From the NCBI RefSeq assembly GCF_010725485.1, contig NZ_AP022598.1:2914001-2978000 (forward strand): DNA of 64,000 bases. Direction: 5' to 3'. The notes beneath the pieces are model-generated. The model was not told where the DNA came from, searched no databases, and worked only from the letters and a program-made list of their open reading frames with translations. The translations under genes were made by a program, and so were the position numbers. Of the stretch, positions 42,914 to 52,594 are shown piece by piece. Origin of the DNA: Mycolicibacterium parafortuitum. GTDB lineage: Bacteria > Actinomycetota > Actinomycetes > Mycobacteriales > Mycobacteriaceae. Position 1 is the first letter of the stretch, and each line of letters begins with the position of its first letter.

Positions 42914-44026
42914 CTACAGCCAGTTGTTGTGCCGGAAGTTGCGGTAGAGCACGACGCACACGGTCGTCATGATCAGCAGCACCAGCGGGTATCCGAACGT
43001 CCAGTTCAATTCGGGCATGTTCGCGAAGTTCATGCCGTAGATGCCTGCCATCGCGGTCGGCACCGCGGCGATCGCGACCCACGCGGAGATCTTGCGCATG
43101 TCGACGTTCTGCTGCATCGCGACCTTGCCGAACGCGGCCTGCACCAGCGAGCTGAGCAGCTCGTCGTAGCTGGCGATGCGCTCGGAGGCTTTGATGGTGT
43201 GGTCGAGCACGTCGCGCATGTACTGGCGGACCTCGCGGTCGATCAGGTCGGCGTGCTCGGTGCCGATGCGTTGCAGATCGGTGGTCAGTGGGCCGACCGC
43301 GCGGCGCAGTTCCACGACTTCGCGCTTGAGCAAATAGATGCTGCCGATGTCGGTCTGTGTCCCGGGGGAGAAGATGTCCTCCTCCATCGCGTCGATGTCG
43401 TGCTCGATCAGCACGGTGACCTCGAGATAGGTGTCGACGATATGGTCGGCGATCGCGTGCATCACCGCACACGGACCGTGCGCGAGGTTGTCGGGGGCGG
43501 CTTCGAGGCGTTTGCGTACGCCCGAGAGCGCGCTGTGTTCGCCGTGCCGGACCGTGATGACGAAGCCGTCGCCGACGAAGATCATCACCTCGCCGGTCTC
43601 GACGATCTCGCGGGCGTTGGCGATCGACTCGTGCTCGACGTACACCACGGTCTTGAGCACCAGGAACAACATGTCGTCGTAGCGTTCGAGCTTCGGGCGC
43701 TGATGCGCGTGCACCGCGTCCTCGACGGCGAGTTCGTGCAACCCGAACACCTCGGCGACGGTGTGCATCTGACGTTCGTCGGGTTCGTGCAGGCCGATCC
43801 AGACGAACGCGGGACGGCCCTCGTCCCTGATCGCGCACACCTTCGCCAGCGCCGCCGCGGGGGAGTAGTCGCCCGGCAGTCGCCGTCCGTCGCAGTACAC
43901 ACCGCAGTCGACGACGGCGTCGCTGACCGGGACCTCGGGACCCGGTCCGGCGGGCTCAGGCTTGTGCAGCCGGGCCTTGTGCACCAGCCGCGGCGGACGG
44001 GGAGGCAACGCTCGGAATGCGGCCAT
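42914..44026 (-). CDS. corA: CorA-family magnesium/cobalt channel
   Basis: A 370-residue pentameric divalent-cation channel subunit. A ~300-residue cytosolic domain precedes two C-terminal membrane helices (WVAIAAVPTAMAGIYGMNF and YPLVLLIMTTVCVVLYRNF) with the selectivity motif Gly-Met-Asn at 331-333. ATG 44026 has GGGAGGTGGCAC upstream, a normal leader. Order matches Rv1239c. It is divergent from the malic enzyme gene. Confidence 0.94.
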   Translation of the reverse strand: MAAFRALPPRPPRLVHKARLHKPEPAGPGPEVPVSDAVVDCGVYCDGRRLPGDYSPAAALAKVCAIRDEGRPAFVWIGLHEPDERQMHTVAEVFGLHELAVEDAVHAHQRPKLERYDDMLFLVLKTVVYVEHESIANAREIVETGEVMIFVGDGFVITVRHGEHSALSGVRKRLEAAPDNLAHGPCAVMHAIADHIVDTYLEVTVLIEHDIDAMEEDIFSPGTQTDIGSIYLLKREVVELRRAVGPLTTDLQRIGTEHADLIDREVRQYMRDVLDHTIKASERIASYDELLSSLVQAAFGKVAMQQNVDMRKISAWVAIAAVPTAMAGIYGMNFANMPELNWTFGYPLVLLIMTTVCVVLYRNFRHNNWL

Positions 44027-44093
44027 GTGCCACCTCCCTGTATCGGTGTCCGGGCAAATCGTACGCGTCGGATATGTGTCTGCCCGTTCTCAC

Positions 44094-44110
44094 GAACGGG
44101 GAACCCGTTC
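44094..44110. promoter_or_regulatory. Palindrome at the -35 of the malic enzyme gene
   Basis: GAACGGG-GAA-CCCGTTC is a perfect 7-bp dyad centred about 30 bases before the -10. A further CCCGTTC at 44083-44089 can pair with the same left half. It looks like a repressor or activator site for the malic enzyme or corA. Confidence 0.4.
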
Positions 44111-44131
44111 CTGTGAGATTGCGGGGTCGGA

Positions 44132-44137
44132 TACTGT
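44132..44137 (+). promoter_or_regulatory. -10 element TACTGT, leaderless promoter of the malic enzyme
   Basis: TACTGT ends 6 bases before the GTG at 44144, with no ribosome binding site. Confidence 0.6.
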
Positions 44138-44143
44138 GACGCC

Positions 44144-45313
44144 GTGGCTGAACAGGTTCGCACGCCCCAGGTTGTCGTCGATGACAACGAGATCTTCGAA
44201 GCGCACGAGGGCGGCAAGCTCTCCATCGGTCTGAAATCCCCACTGGACACGCAGCGCGCACTGTCGATCGCCTACACCCCCGGTGTGGCGCAGGTCAGCC
44301 GCGCCATCGCCGCCGACAAGACGCTGGCCAGGAGGTACACCTGGGCCAACCGGCTGGTCGCGGTGGTCAGCGACGGCAGCGCCGTGCTGGGCCTCGGCGA
44401 CATCGGCGCGGCCGCCTCACTGCCGGTGATGGAAGGCAAGAGCGCACTGTTCAAGACGTTCGGCGGCTTGGACTCGATCCCGATCGTGCTCGACACCAAG
44501 GACCCCGACGAGATCGTCGAGACGCTGATCCGCCTGCGCCCGACGTTCGGGGCGGTGAACCTGGAGGACATCTCGGCGCCCCGCTGCTTCGAGATCGAGC
44601 GGCGTGTCATCGAGGCCCTCGACTGCCCGGTCATGCACGACGACCAGCACGGTACGGCGATCGTCGTGCTCGCCGCGCTGCTCGGTGCGGTGAAGGTGCT
44701 CGACCGCGACCTGCGGTCGCTGAAGGTCGTGGTGTCCGGTGCCGGTGCCGCCGGCGTCGCCTGCACCAACATCCTGCTCAACTCCGGCATCACCGACATC
44801 GTGGTGCTCGACAGCAAGGGCATCGTCGAGAACGGCCGCGGCGACCTGAACTCGTTCAAGGCCGAGCTGGCCGGACGGACCAACCCGCGCGGGCTGACCG
44901 GTGGGGTCGCCGAGGCTCTCGACGGCGCCGACGTGTTCCTGGGGGTGTCGGCCGGGCTGGTTCCCGAGGAGCTCATCGCGACGATGGCGCCCAACGGCAT
45001 CGTGTTCGCGCTGTCCAACCCCGACCCGGAGATCCACCCGGACGCCGCGCGGAAGTACGCGGCCGTCGTCGCCACGGGCCGCAGTGACTTCCCGAACCAG
45101 ATCAACAACGTGCTGGCCTTCCCGGGCGTGTTCCGCGGTGCGCTCGACGCCGGTGCGCGCCGGATCACCGAGAAGATGAAAGTTGCTGCGGCCGAGGCGA
45201 TCTTCTCGGTCGTGGGTGACGATCTGACCGTCGACCACATCGTGCCGAGCGCGCTGGATCCGCGGGTCGGACCGGCCGTCGCGGCCGCGGTGGCCGCCGC
45301 ATCCGAGGACTGA
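44144..45313 (+). CDS. NAD-dependent malic enzyme (oxaloacetate-decarboxylating)
   Basis: A 389-residue short-form malic enzyme producing pyruvate and CO2 from malate. AYTPGVAQVS carries the catalytic Tyr44, VMEGKSALFK the Lys99, NLEDISAPRCFEIE and VMHDDQHGT the metal ligands, and VSGAGAAGVAC the dinucleotide loop. It occupies the place of mdh (Rv1240) in M. tuberculosis but is not related to malate dehydrogenase by sequence. Fast growers such as M. smegmatis also have a malic enzyme here, as I recall. It lies before lpqZ. Confidence 0.92.
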   Translation: MAEQVRTPQVVVDDNEIFEAHEGGKLSIGLKSPLDTQRALSIAYTPGVAQVSRAIAADKTLARRYTWANRLVAVVSDGSAVLGLGDIGAAASLPVMEGKSALFKTFGGLDSIPIVLDTKDPDEIVETLIRLRPTFGAVNLEDISAPRCFEIERRVIEALDCPVMHDDQHGTAIVVLAALLGAVKVLDRDLRSLKVVVSGAGAAGVACTNILLNSGITDIVVLDSKGIVENGRGDLNSFKAELAGRTNPRGLTGGVAEALDGADVFLGVSAGLVPEELIATMAPNGIVFALSNPDPEIHPDAARKYAAVVATGRSDFPNQINNVLAFPGVFRGALDAGARRITEKMKVAAAEAIFSVVGDDLTVDHIVPSALDPRVGPAVAAAVAAASED

Positions 45314-46179
45314 TCGGGCTGAGCCGCACGCGCGCCCCGCGCCGGCTGCGGCCGGCCGCGCTGCTGGTCGCCGTCGGCATCCTCGCGGGCTGTGGCGGGC
45401 CGGCGGCACCGCCGTCGATCCCGGTCGGCGCATCCGCTGATCCGGAGGCGCAGCTCGTCGCGCAGCTGTACGTCGCGGCGCTGCGGTACTACGGAAATCC
45501 CGCGCATGTGCAATCCGCCGAGGATCTGCTCAGCGGGCTCGACGCCGGCGAGATCCGCGTCGCGCCCGGGTTCACCGGGCGGTTGCTCGCACAGCTGGCA
45601 CCGGAGTCGGCGGCGCGCTCGGACGAGCAGGTGTACCGCACGCTGCTCTCGGCGTTGCCGGAAGGCATCGCGGCGGGGGACTACACCACCTCGGCGCAGG
45701 ACAAGCCCGCACTCGCGGTCGCGGAGCGCACCGCCGAGGAGTGGGGTGACCCCGACATCGCCGCGGTGGCCCGCGACTGTCCGGGGCTGACGGTGGGGGC
45801 GACCGATGACCGTCACCCGGCCCGCATCGGCAGCTGCGAGCTGGGGGCCCCGCGTGAGTTCGCGGACGACGACGCGATGTTCGACGCGCTGCGCGGCGGG
45901 CAGATCGATGCGGCGTGGACCTCGACCGCGGCCTCGGATGTGCCGGCGGAGGCGGTGGTGTTGTCGGACAAGACGTCGCTGATCCGCGCCGAGAACCTGG
46001 TGCCGCTGTACCGGCGCAACGAGCTGTCCGAATCGCAGGTGCTCGCGCTCAACGAGATCGCCGGCGTGCTCGACACCGGATCCCTGGCCGATATGCGCAG
46101 GCAGGTCGCCGAGGGCACCGAGCCGGGCCTGGTGGCGGGCCGGTGGCTGGAGCAGCACCCGCTCGGCGTCGGCAACTAG
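45310..46179 (+). CDS. lpqZ: Substrate-binding lipoprotein LpqZ, apparent CTG start
   Basis: A ~289-residue lipoprotein resembling glycine-betaine/choline-type substrate-binding proteins (YTTSAQDKPALAVAERTA, GGQIDAAWTSTA, DKTSLIRAENLVPLYRR, LNEIAGVLDTGSLADM). A full signal peptide with lipobox LAGC (Cys28) is encoded before any ATG, GTG or TTG: none exists in frame between the preceding stop and GTG 45508. CTG 45310 overlaps the malic enzyme stop as CTGA, like the GTGA/ATGA joints elsewhere, and gives the length of Rv1244. A sequence error that hides a normal start is possible. Confidence 0.75.
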   Translation: MIGLSRTRAPRRLRPAALLVAVGILAGCGGPAAPPSIPVGASADPEAQLVAQLYVAALRYYGNPAHVQSAEDLLSGLDAGEIRVAPGFTGRLLAQLAPESAARSDEQVYRTLLSALPEGIAAGDYTTSAQDKPALAVAERTAEEWGDPDIAAVARDCPGLTVGATDDRHPARIGSCELGAPREFADDDAMFDALRGGQIDAAWTSTAASDVPAEAVVLSDKTSLIRAENLVPLYRRNELSESQVLALNEIAGVLDTGSLADMRRQVAEGTEPGLVAGRWLEQHPLGVGN

Positions 46180-46193
46180 AAACTAGGAGACCC

Positions 46194-46258
46194 GGCACCG
46201 CGAGCGCGCGGGTCTGCCCGGCGACTCGCCGCCCCCAGTGGCGGTCAGCGCGCGCTCG
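46194..46258. terminator. Bidirectional terminator containing dispersed repeat copy 3
   Basis: The repeat at 46194-46217 contributes CGAGCGCGCG (46201-46210), which pairs perfectly with 46249-46258. A small stem GGCG-ACT-CGCC sits in the loop. It lies between the convergent lpqZ and SDR genes. Confidence 0.55.
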
Positions 46259-46274
46259 TCGCCGCCGAAAGCGC

Positions 46275-47105
46275 TTACTTCGCCGGCGGTGTCAGCCGGG
46301 CGACGGCCTTCGGGAAGACGCTCTGGTACCCGGCGCCGAGCGCACGGATCAGGACCTCGAACATCTTCGCGTCGTTGCCGATCAGGATGCGGGCCTTGTT
46401 CTTGCGGACGCCGTCGAGGATCACCTGAGCGGCCTTCTCCGGCGTGGTGCTGGCGAGCTTCTTGTCGAACGTCTTGGCCAGCGCCTCGGGGTCGAGTCCT
46501 TCGGCGGCCGACGCGTTGCGGGCGATCGCGGTCTTGATGCCGCCGGGGTGCACGCACGACACCTTGACCGGATGCCCGGCCAGCGCCATCTCCTGGCGCA
46601 GCGCCTCGGTGAAGCCGCGGACGGCGAACTTCGCCGAGTTGTAGGCGGCCTGCCCGGGCACCGAGAACAGTCCGAACACCGATGAGACGTTGACGACGTG
46701 CCCGTCGCCGGAGGCGATCAGGTGCGGAAGAAATGCCTTGGTGCCGTTGACGACGCCCCAGAAGTCGACGTCCATCACCCGCTCGAAGTCCTTGAACTGG
46801 GTGATCTCGATGTCGCCGGTGAACGCGATACCCGCGTTGTTGTAGATCTGGTTGACCTTGCCGAAATGCTCGGCGACCTCGTCGGCGTACTGCAGGAACG
46901 TCTCACGTTCGGTGACGTTGAGCCGGTCGCTTTTCACGTGGGCGCCGATGGCCTTGAGGCGCTGCTCGGTGGCGGCCAGGCCCTCGGTGTCGACGTCGCT
47001 GATGGCGACCAGTGCGCCGGAGCGGCCGAGTTCGACCGCAAGCGCCTGCCCGATACCGGAACCGGCGCCGGTCACGACGGCTACCTTCCCCGCGAAGCCC
47101 TGCAT
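46275..47105 (-). CDS. Short-chain dehydrogenase/reductase (Rv1245c-type)
   Basis: A 276-residue classical SDR. TGAGSGIG (12-19) binds the nucleotide, NNAG (89-92) follows, and the catalytic set is Ser141/142 in NVSSVFG with Tyr155 and Lys159 in YNSAK. The Asp after the second strand (ISDVDT) favours NAD. The substrate is unknown. ATG 47105 has GAGGGAG upstream; the frame is open to 47474 but those codons overlap the next gene. Length equals Rv1245c. Confidence 0.9.
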   Translation of the reverse strand: MQGFAGKVAVVTGAGSGIGQALAVELGRSGALVAISDVDTEGLAATEQRLKAIGAHVKSDRLNVTERETFLQYADEVAEHFGKVNQIYNNAGIAFTGDIEITQFKDFERVMDVDFWGVVNGTKAFLPHLIASGDGHVVNVSSVFGLFSVPGQAAYNSAKFAVRGFTEALRQEMALAGHPVKVSCVHPGGIKTAIARNASAAEGLDPEALAKTFDKKLASTTPEKAAQVILDGVRKNKARILIGNDAKMFEVLIRALGAGYQSVFPKAVARLTPPAK

Positions 47106-47230
47106 ACCACTCCCTCGGTTGTTGAACGCGTGTCGAGTCGTTGTGAGCTTACCCGGTACCCCGGGTCCCGTGTATTGCGGCGTCGGCGCGTGCGGGTAAT
47201 GACCGGGGCGCCGAGAGCGACAATGAGGAC

Positions 47231-47587
47231 ATGAAGTTGACGTACCCGGCCGTCGCGGCCGCGGTGGCCTCGGCCGCCGTCGCGATGGCCACGCTGTCCG
47301 CCCCGCCCGCCCAGGCAGACTCGACCACCGATGCGTTCCTGTCCACGCTGGCGCACTACCGGCTCGGTGACATCGATCCGGCCACCGCCGTGCGGGTCGG
47401 TGAAACCGTCTGTCCGATGCTCGCCGAACCCGGTCAGAACGCCGCGAACGTCGCCGCCGACGTCGCCGACGCACTGGGCCGTCCGCTTGGTCCGGCCACC
47501 ATGTTTACCGGACTGGCGATCTCGATCTTCTGCCCCAGGGCGGTCAACGCGATGACCGATGGGGTGCCGTTCTCGTTCCTGCGCTGA
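47231..47587 (+). CDS. Secreted DUF732-type small protein
   Basis: A 118-residue protein with a signal peptide (MKLTYPAVAAAVASAAVAMA, cleavage near AQA-DS at residue 29-30). The mature domain of ~88 residues has two Cys (ETVCPML; IFCPRAV) that would form the single disulfide typical of DUF732, and ends in a hydrophobic helix. DUF732 proteins are common, small, exported mycobacterial proteins of unknown role. A GAGGA lies just before the ATG. A long hairpin follows the stop. Confidence 0.78.
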   Translation: MKLTYPAVAAAVASAAVAMATLSAPPAQADSTTDAFLSTLAHYRLGDIDPATAVRVGETVCPMLAEPGQNAANVAADVADALGRPLGPATMFTGLAISIFCPRAVNAMTDGVPFSFLR

Positions 47588-47597
47588 CCGCGGCGCG

Positions 47598-47648
47598 CTC
47601 GACGGCCGTGACCGTGCGCTGAGTGCACACAGGTCACGGCGCGTCGAG
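47598..47648. terminator. Bidirectional terminator between DUF732 gene and kgd
   Basis: Arms 47598-47613 and 47632-47648 pair over 16 bp with one bulged base, around an 18-base loop. It lies between two convergent genes, 10 bases after the DUF732 stop. Confidence 0.65.
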
Positions 47649-47650
47649 GT

Positions 47651-47674
47651 ACAGACACGCGCGCTCGCGGTGCC
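47651..47674 (-). repeat. Dispersed intergenic repeat, copy 4
   Basis: Its reverse complement shares 23 of 24 bases with copy 1 at 7599-7622. It adjoins the terminator after the DUF732 gene and lies beyond the end of kgd. Confidence 0.6.
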
Positions 47675-47695
47675 GAGGCGACCGACTGCCGAACG

Positions 47696-50600
47696 TCAGC
47701 CGAACGCCTCGTCGATGATCTCCTGCTGTTCGACGGCGTGCACCTTCGACGAGCCCGACGACGGCGCCGACATCGCGCGGCGCGAGATCCGCTTGATCCC
47801 GGTCAGCTTCTCCGGCAGCACCTCGGGCAGCGTCAGGCCCAGCGTGGGCCACGCACCCTGGTTGGCCGGCTCCTCCTGCACCCAGAAGAACTTCTCGGCG
47901 TTCGGGTACTGGTCCAGCGTCTCGGCGAGACGCCGCTTCGGCAGCGGGGCCAGCTGTTCGAGCCGCACGATCGCGACGTCGTCGCGGTCTTCCTTGCTCT
48001 TGCGCGCCGCCAGCTCGTAGTACAGCTTGCCGCTGGTCAGCAGCACCCGCGTGGCCTTCGACCGGTCGCCGGTGCCGTCGGTGTAGGTGGGCTCTTCGAG
48101 TACCGACCGGAACTTCGCCTCGGTGAAGTCGCGCAGATCGCTGACAGCGGCCTTGTTGCGCAGCATCGACTTCGGCGTGAACACGATCAGCGGCCGGTGG
48201 ATACCGTCCAGGCCGTGGCGGCGCAGCAGGTGGAAGTAGTTCGCCGGCGTCGACGGCACCGCGATCGTCATCGACCCCTCGGCCCACAGCTGCAGGAACC
48301 GCTCGATGCGGCCCGATGTGTGGTCCGGGCCCTGACCCTCGTGGCCGTGCGGCAGCAGCAGCACGACGTCGGAGAGCTGGCCCCACTTGGCCTCGCCGGA
48401 GCTGATGAACTCGTCGATGATCGACTGTGCGCCGTTGACGAAGTCGCCGAACTGCGCCTCCCACAGCACCAGCGCGTCGGGGTTGCCCACCGAGTAGCCG
48501 TACTCGAAGCCGACGGCCGCGAACTCCGACAGCGCGGAGTCGTAGACCATGAACTTGCCGCCAGTCGGGTTGCCGTCGGAGTCGACGGTCAGCAGCTGCA
48601 GCGGGGTGAATTCCTTGCCGGTGTGGCGGTCGATGATCACGGCGTGGCGCTGGGTGAAGGTGCCGCGACGGGTGTCCTGACCGGTGAACCGGATCGTGCG
48701 GCCCTCGGCGAGGAAGGTGCCGAGAGCGAGCAGCTCGGCGAACGCCCAGTCCACCTTGCCCTCGTAGGCCATCTCGCGACGCTTCTCCAGCACCGGCTTG
48801 ACGCGCGGGTGCACGTTGAAGTCCTCACCGAACGCCAGGTGTGCGTCGCCGATGCGGGCCAGCAGTGACTTGTCCACCGCGGTCTTCATCCCGGCCGGCA
48901 CCATCTGGTCGGCCTCGACCGACGCGCTCGGTTCGACCGCGTGCTTCTCGAGATCCCGGACCTCGTTGAACACCCGCTCGAGCTGGCCCTGGTAGTCGCG
49001 CAGTGCGTCCTCGGCCTCCTTCATCGAGATGTCGCCGCGGCCGATCAGCGCCTCGGTGTAGGTCTTGCGGACACCGCGCTTGGTGTCGATGACGTCGTAC
49101 ATGTACGGCTGCGTCATCGACGGGTCGTCGCCCTCGTTGTGCCCGCGCCTGCGGTAGCACAGCATGTCGATCACGACGTCCTTCTTGAACTTCTGCCGGA
49201 AGTCGACGGCGAGCTTCGCCACCCACACCGCGGCCTCGGGATCGTCGCCGTTGACGTGGAAGATCGGCGCGCCGATCATCTTCGCGACGTCGGTGCAGTA
49301 CTCCGAGGAGCGTGAGTCGTACGGCGAGGTGGTGAACCCGATCTGGTTGTTCACGATGATGTGGATCGTGCCGCCGGTGCGGTAACCGCGCAGCAGCGCC
49401 AGGTTCAGCGTCTCGGCCACCACACCCTGCCCGGCGAACGCGGCGTCGCCGTGCAGCATCATCGGTACGACGGTGAACTGCTCGGAACCGTCCTCTTCCT
49501 CGCCGACGTCGAGCAGATCCTGCTTGGCCCGGACGATGCCCTCGAGCACCGGGTCGACGGCCTCCAGGTGGCTCGGGTTGGCGACCAGCGATACGTCGAT
49601 GTCGTTGTCGCCGAACATCTGGATGTAGGTGCCGTTGGCGCCGAGGTGGTACTTCACGTCGCCGGAGCCGTGTGCCTGCGACGGGTTCAGGTTGCCCTCG
49701 AACTCGGTGAAGATCTGGCTGTACGGCTTGCCGACGATGTTGGCGAGCACGTTGAGCCGGCCGCGATGGGGCATGCCGATGACCACCTCGTTGAGGCCGT
49801 GCTCGGCGCACTGGTCGATCGCGGCGTCCATCATCGGGATGACGGTTTCCGCGCCTTCGAGCGAGAAGCGTTTCTGCCCGACGTATTTCGTCTGGAGGAA
49901 GGTCTCGAACGCCTCGGCGGCGTTGAGCTTGCTCAAGATGTACTTCTGCTCGGCGACCGTCGGCTTCTCGTGCTTGACCTCGATGCGCTCCTGCAGCCAC
50001 TGCTGCTGCTCGGGCTCGAGGATGTGGGTGTACTCCACACCGATGTGGCGGCAGTACGCGTCGCGCAGCAGGCCCAGGATGTCGCGCAGCTTCTTGTGGG
50101 TCGACCCGGCGAACCCGTTGACCTTGAACTCGCGGTCGAGGTCCCACAGCGTCAGCCCGTGGGTGTTGACGTCGAGGTCGGGGTGGCTGCGGAAGCGGGT
50201 CTTGTCCAGGCGCAGCGGATCGATGTCGGCCATCAGGTGACCGCGGTTGCGGTACGCGGCGATCAGTTCGATGACGCGCGCGTTCTTGTCCTCGATCGAA
50301 TCCGGGTTGTCGATACGCCAGCGCACCGGCTCGTAGGGGATGCCCAGCTCGCGGAAGATCTCGTCGTAGAACTCGTCGTCGAGCAGCAGTTGGTGGATCG
50401 TGCGAAGGAAGTCGCCGGATTCCGCGCCCTGGATGATGCGGTGGTCGTAGGTCGACGTCAGCGTCATCAGCTTGCCCACGCCGAGATCGGCGATGCGTTC
50501 CTCGCTGGCGCCCTGGAACTCCGCCGGGTACTCCATCGCGCCGGCGCCGATGATCGCGCCCTGGCCCTGCATCAGCCGCGGCACCGAGTGCACGGTGCCG

Positions 50601-51499
50601 ATGGTGCCCGGGTTGGTCAGCGAGATCGTCACGCCCGCAAAGTCTTCGGCGGTCAGCTTGCCGTCGCGGGCGCGGCGCACGATGTCCTCGTAGGCGGCGA
50701 TGAACTGCCCGAAGTGCATCGTCTCGCAGTTCTTGATCGCGGCGACCACCAGGGAGCGCTTGCCGTCCTTGCCGGGCAGATCGATGGCCAGGCCCAGGTT
50801 CGTGTGAGCCGGGGTGACCGAGTTCGGCTTGCCGTCGATCTCGGCGTAGTGCCGGTTCATGTTCGGGAACTTCTTGACCGCCTGCACGATCGCGTACCCG
50901 AGCAGGTGGGTGAACGAGATCTTGCCGCCGCGCGTGCGTTTGAGGTGGTTGTTGATGACGATGCGGTTGTCGATCATCGCCTTGGCCGGGATGGCCCGCA
51001 CGCTGGTCGCGGTCGGCACCTCCAGCGAGGCGGACATGTTCTTCACCACGGCCGCGGCCGCGCCGCGCAGTACCTGGGTCTCGTCCTCGGTGGCGGAGGA
51101 CGCGGTGGCGGCCGGCTTGGCGTTGGCCGCCGGCTTGTCTTTGGACTTGTCGGCGGACTTGTCCGCACTCTTTTCGGCGGTCTTCTCCGCGCTCTTCGTG
51201 GGGCCCTTGTCAGCCTTCTTCGGCGCGGGCTTGTCGGTCTTCGACGGTGCGGAGCCGCCGTTGCTGCTCGCGGGTTTGGGGGCCGGGGCCGGCTCGGCGG
51301 GGGCGGTCGGCGTCTTCGCCGAGGACCTGCCGTTGGAATTCGACGCCGCGCTGGACGCGGCGTCGGTGGTGGGCTCAGGGGAGTAGTCGACGAGGAACTC
51401 GTGCCAACTGGGGTCGACCGATGACGGATCCTCGCGGAATTTGCGGTACATCTCTTCGACCAACCACTCGTTCTGACCGAATGGTGAAGGTGAACTCAC
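47696..51499 (-). CDS. kgd: Multifunctional 2-oxoglutarate decarboxylase/dehydrogenase E1-E2 protein
   Basis: A 1267-residue enzyme of the TCA cycle. The N-terminal helix [19 protein letters not shown] is followed by a disordered linker, an E2-like acyltransferase domain (~155-385; [11 protein letters not shown] near its end), and the ThDP-dependent E1 domain ([46 protein letters not shown]). It decarboxylates 2-oxoglutarate and makes succinyl-CoA with partners; the homologue Rv1248c is inhibited by GarA. The linker contains ~45 residues of Lys/Ala/Asp repeats ([15 protein letters not shown]) that are more basic than in M. tuberculosis. GTG 51499 matches the family start. Confidence 0.95.
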   Translation of the reverse strand: MSSPSPFGQNEWLVEEMYRKFREDPSSVDPSWHEFLVDYSPEPTTDAASSAASNSNGRSSAKTPTAPAEPAPAPKPASSNGGSAPSKTDKPAPKKADKGPTKSAEKTAEKSADKSADKSKDKPAANAKPAATASSATEDETQVLRGAAAAVVKNMSASLEVPTATSVRAIPAKAMIDNRIVINNHLKRTRGGKISFTHLLGYAIVQAVKKFPNMNRHYAEIDGKPNSVTPAHTNLGLAIDLPGKDGKRSLVVAAIKNCETMHFGQFIAAYEDIVRRARDGKLTAEDFAGVTISLTNPGTIGTVHSVPRLMQGQGAIIGAGAMEYPAEFQGASEERIADLGVGKLMTLTSTYDHRIIQGAESGDFLRTIHQLLLDDEFYDEIFRELGIPYEPVRWRIDNPDSIEDKNARVIELIAAYRNRGHLMADIDPLRLDKTRFRSHPDLDVNTHGLTLWDLDREFKVNGFAGSTHKKLRDILGLLRDAYCRHIGVEYTHILEPEQQQWLQERIEVKHEKPTVAEQKYILSKLNAAEAFETFLQTKYVGQKRFSLEGAETVIPMMDAAIDQCAEHGLNEVVIGMPHRGRLNVLANIVGKPYSQIFTEFEGNLNPSQAHGSGDVKYHLGANGTYIQMFGDNDIDVSLVANPSHLEAVDPVLEGIVRAKQDLLDVGEEEDGSEQFTVVPMMLHGDAAFAGQGVVAETLNLALLRGYRTGGTIHIIVNNQIGFTTSPYDSRSSEYCTDVAKMIGAPIFHVNGDDPEAAVWVAKLAVDFRQKFKKDVVIDMLCYRRRGHNEGDDPSMTQPYMYDVIDTKRGVRKTYTEALIGRGDISMKEAEDALRDYQGQLERVFNEVRDLEKHAVEPSASVEADQMVPAGMKTAVDKSLLARIGDAHLAFGEDFNVHPRVKPVLEKRREMAYEGKVDWAFAELLALGTFLAEGRTIRFTGQDTRRGTFTQRHAVIIDRHTGKEFTPLQLLTVDSDGNPTGGKFMVYDSALSEFAAVGFEYGYSVGNPDALVLWEAQFGDFVNGAQSIIDEFISSGEAKWGQLSDVVLLLPHGHEGQGPDHTSGRIERFLQLWAEGSMTIAVPSTPANYFHLLRRHGLDGIHRPLIVFTPKSMLRNKAAVSDLRDFTEAKFRSVLEEPTYTDGTGDRSKATRVLLTSGKLYYELAARKSKEDRDDVAIVRLEQLAPLPKRRLAETLDQYPNAEKFFWVQEEPANQGAWPTLGLTLPEVLPEKLTGIKRISRRAMSAPSSGSSKVHAVEQQEIIDEAFG

Positions 51500-51707
51500 G
51501 GCTGCTCTTCGCCTCAATTCTTCGCTTCGGGCCGGCGACCCGCGGCCGCCCGCCTCCCCTGTGTCAACCCGGTGTGCAGTCCCGCGTTCCTGCCGTAATA
51601 AAGGCTAGCGCTTCCGCCGTGACGTCGACCAGGCAACGTCGTTATGGTCATTCCGGTCACGCCCGCCGGACGCGGGCGGGATGAGCGGGGGATGATCTGC
51701 GCGCCGG

Positions 51708-52451
51708 CTACGTCCGCGGCGCGGGCAGCAGGCGCAGCGTCGAGGGCCAACGCTGCGGCGGCTCGCCGAACGCCCGGTGGGCGTTGCTGACGATCTTCTT
51801 GCTCATCATCCGGTTCCCGACACCACCGACGACGGCGCCGATGCCGACCGGCAGCATCTTGCCGAACGCCAGCGCCCCCCGCTTGAGGGTGTACCGCTTG
51901 ACGAAGTACCGCAGCAACCGGCTGTTCAACTGCGACAGCGCGGGCAGCGGCAGCGTCGCCGCACCGTCGGACACCCACGCCCCGCTGGTGCGGCCCCGGC
52001 CGAGCAGGTCGGCGACCGCCCGCTTGCTGTCCTCGCCCACCAGCACCGACAGCACCAGGGCGCGGCGCCGCTCGCGGTGTTCGGCCGGGATGCCGTGCAC
52101 CTCGGCGATGGCCAGCACGTACAGCGCGGTCGCCTCGAGGAACACCACCGTCTCGCCCCCGATCGCCGACATCGCCACCAGTGTGCCGATCCCCGGATAG
52201 GCCGCCGCCGAACCGACCGCCGCGCCGCTGGCGGTCACCGCGGCCATGTACTGGGTGTCGAGCTTGCGGATCACCTCGGCCGGCGTCGCTCCGGGATTCT
52301 GCTCGCGCAGGCGCTCGACGTGGGCCCGCACGGCGGGACCCTGCACGCGCGCGCCCCGCTCGATGATCTGCGAGAGCACCTTGGCCGCCACGCCCGGATC
52401 CTCGTCCTGCACGGCAGGTAGCTGACTCTTGGCTCGCGACCTGGCACTCAT
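51708..52451 (-). CDS. Glycine-zipper protein of unknown function (Rv1249c-type)
   Basis: A 247-residue protein with two weakly hydrophobic Gly/Ala segments (GAAVGSAAAYPGIGTLVAM at ~77-95 and GKMLPVGIGAVVGGVGNRMM near 200) and a middle helix (FLEATALYVLAIAEVHGI). The ends are basic and acidic. These could insert in or lie on the membrane. The Gly motifs resemble EcsC-type proteins, a likeness I would not press. ATG 52451 has GGGAGGAAG upstream. Order matches Rv1249c. Confidence 0.7.
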   Translation of the reverse strand: MSARSRAKSQLPAVQDEDPGVAAKVLSQIIERGARVQGPAVRAHVERLREQNPGATPAEVIRKLDTQYMAAVTASGAAVGSAAAYPGIGTLVAMSAIGGETVVFLEATALYVLAIAEVHGIPAEHRERRRALVLSVLVGEDSKRAVADLLGRGRTSGAWVSDGAATLPLPALSQLNSRLLRYFVKRYTLKRGALAFGKMLPVGIGAVVGGVGNRMMSKKIVSNAHRAFGEPPQRWPSTLRLLPAPRT

Positions 52452-52473
52452 GGGCGCTTCCTCCCTGTGTGAA

Positions 52474-52488
52474 CCTGGTTTCAGGCTA
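52474..52488 (-). promoter_or_regulatory. Promoter with dyad before the Rv1249c-type gene
   Basis: On the minus strand TAGCCT (52483-52488) would start transcription about 25 bases before the ATG. CCTG-AAAC-CAGG (52474-52485) overlaps it and the start site, a possible operator shared with the divergent MFS gene. Confidence 0.4.
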
Positions 52489-52594
52489 GCCCTCGTGAAA
52501 CGAACGGCGGCGCGCCACGCGTGCCCGAACGTGATCGCGGTCACTGTTCGCGCGACGGGGAAGAAATTATTGGAAAGCGTCGCTAATCATTTCC

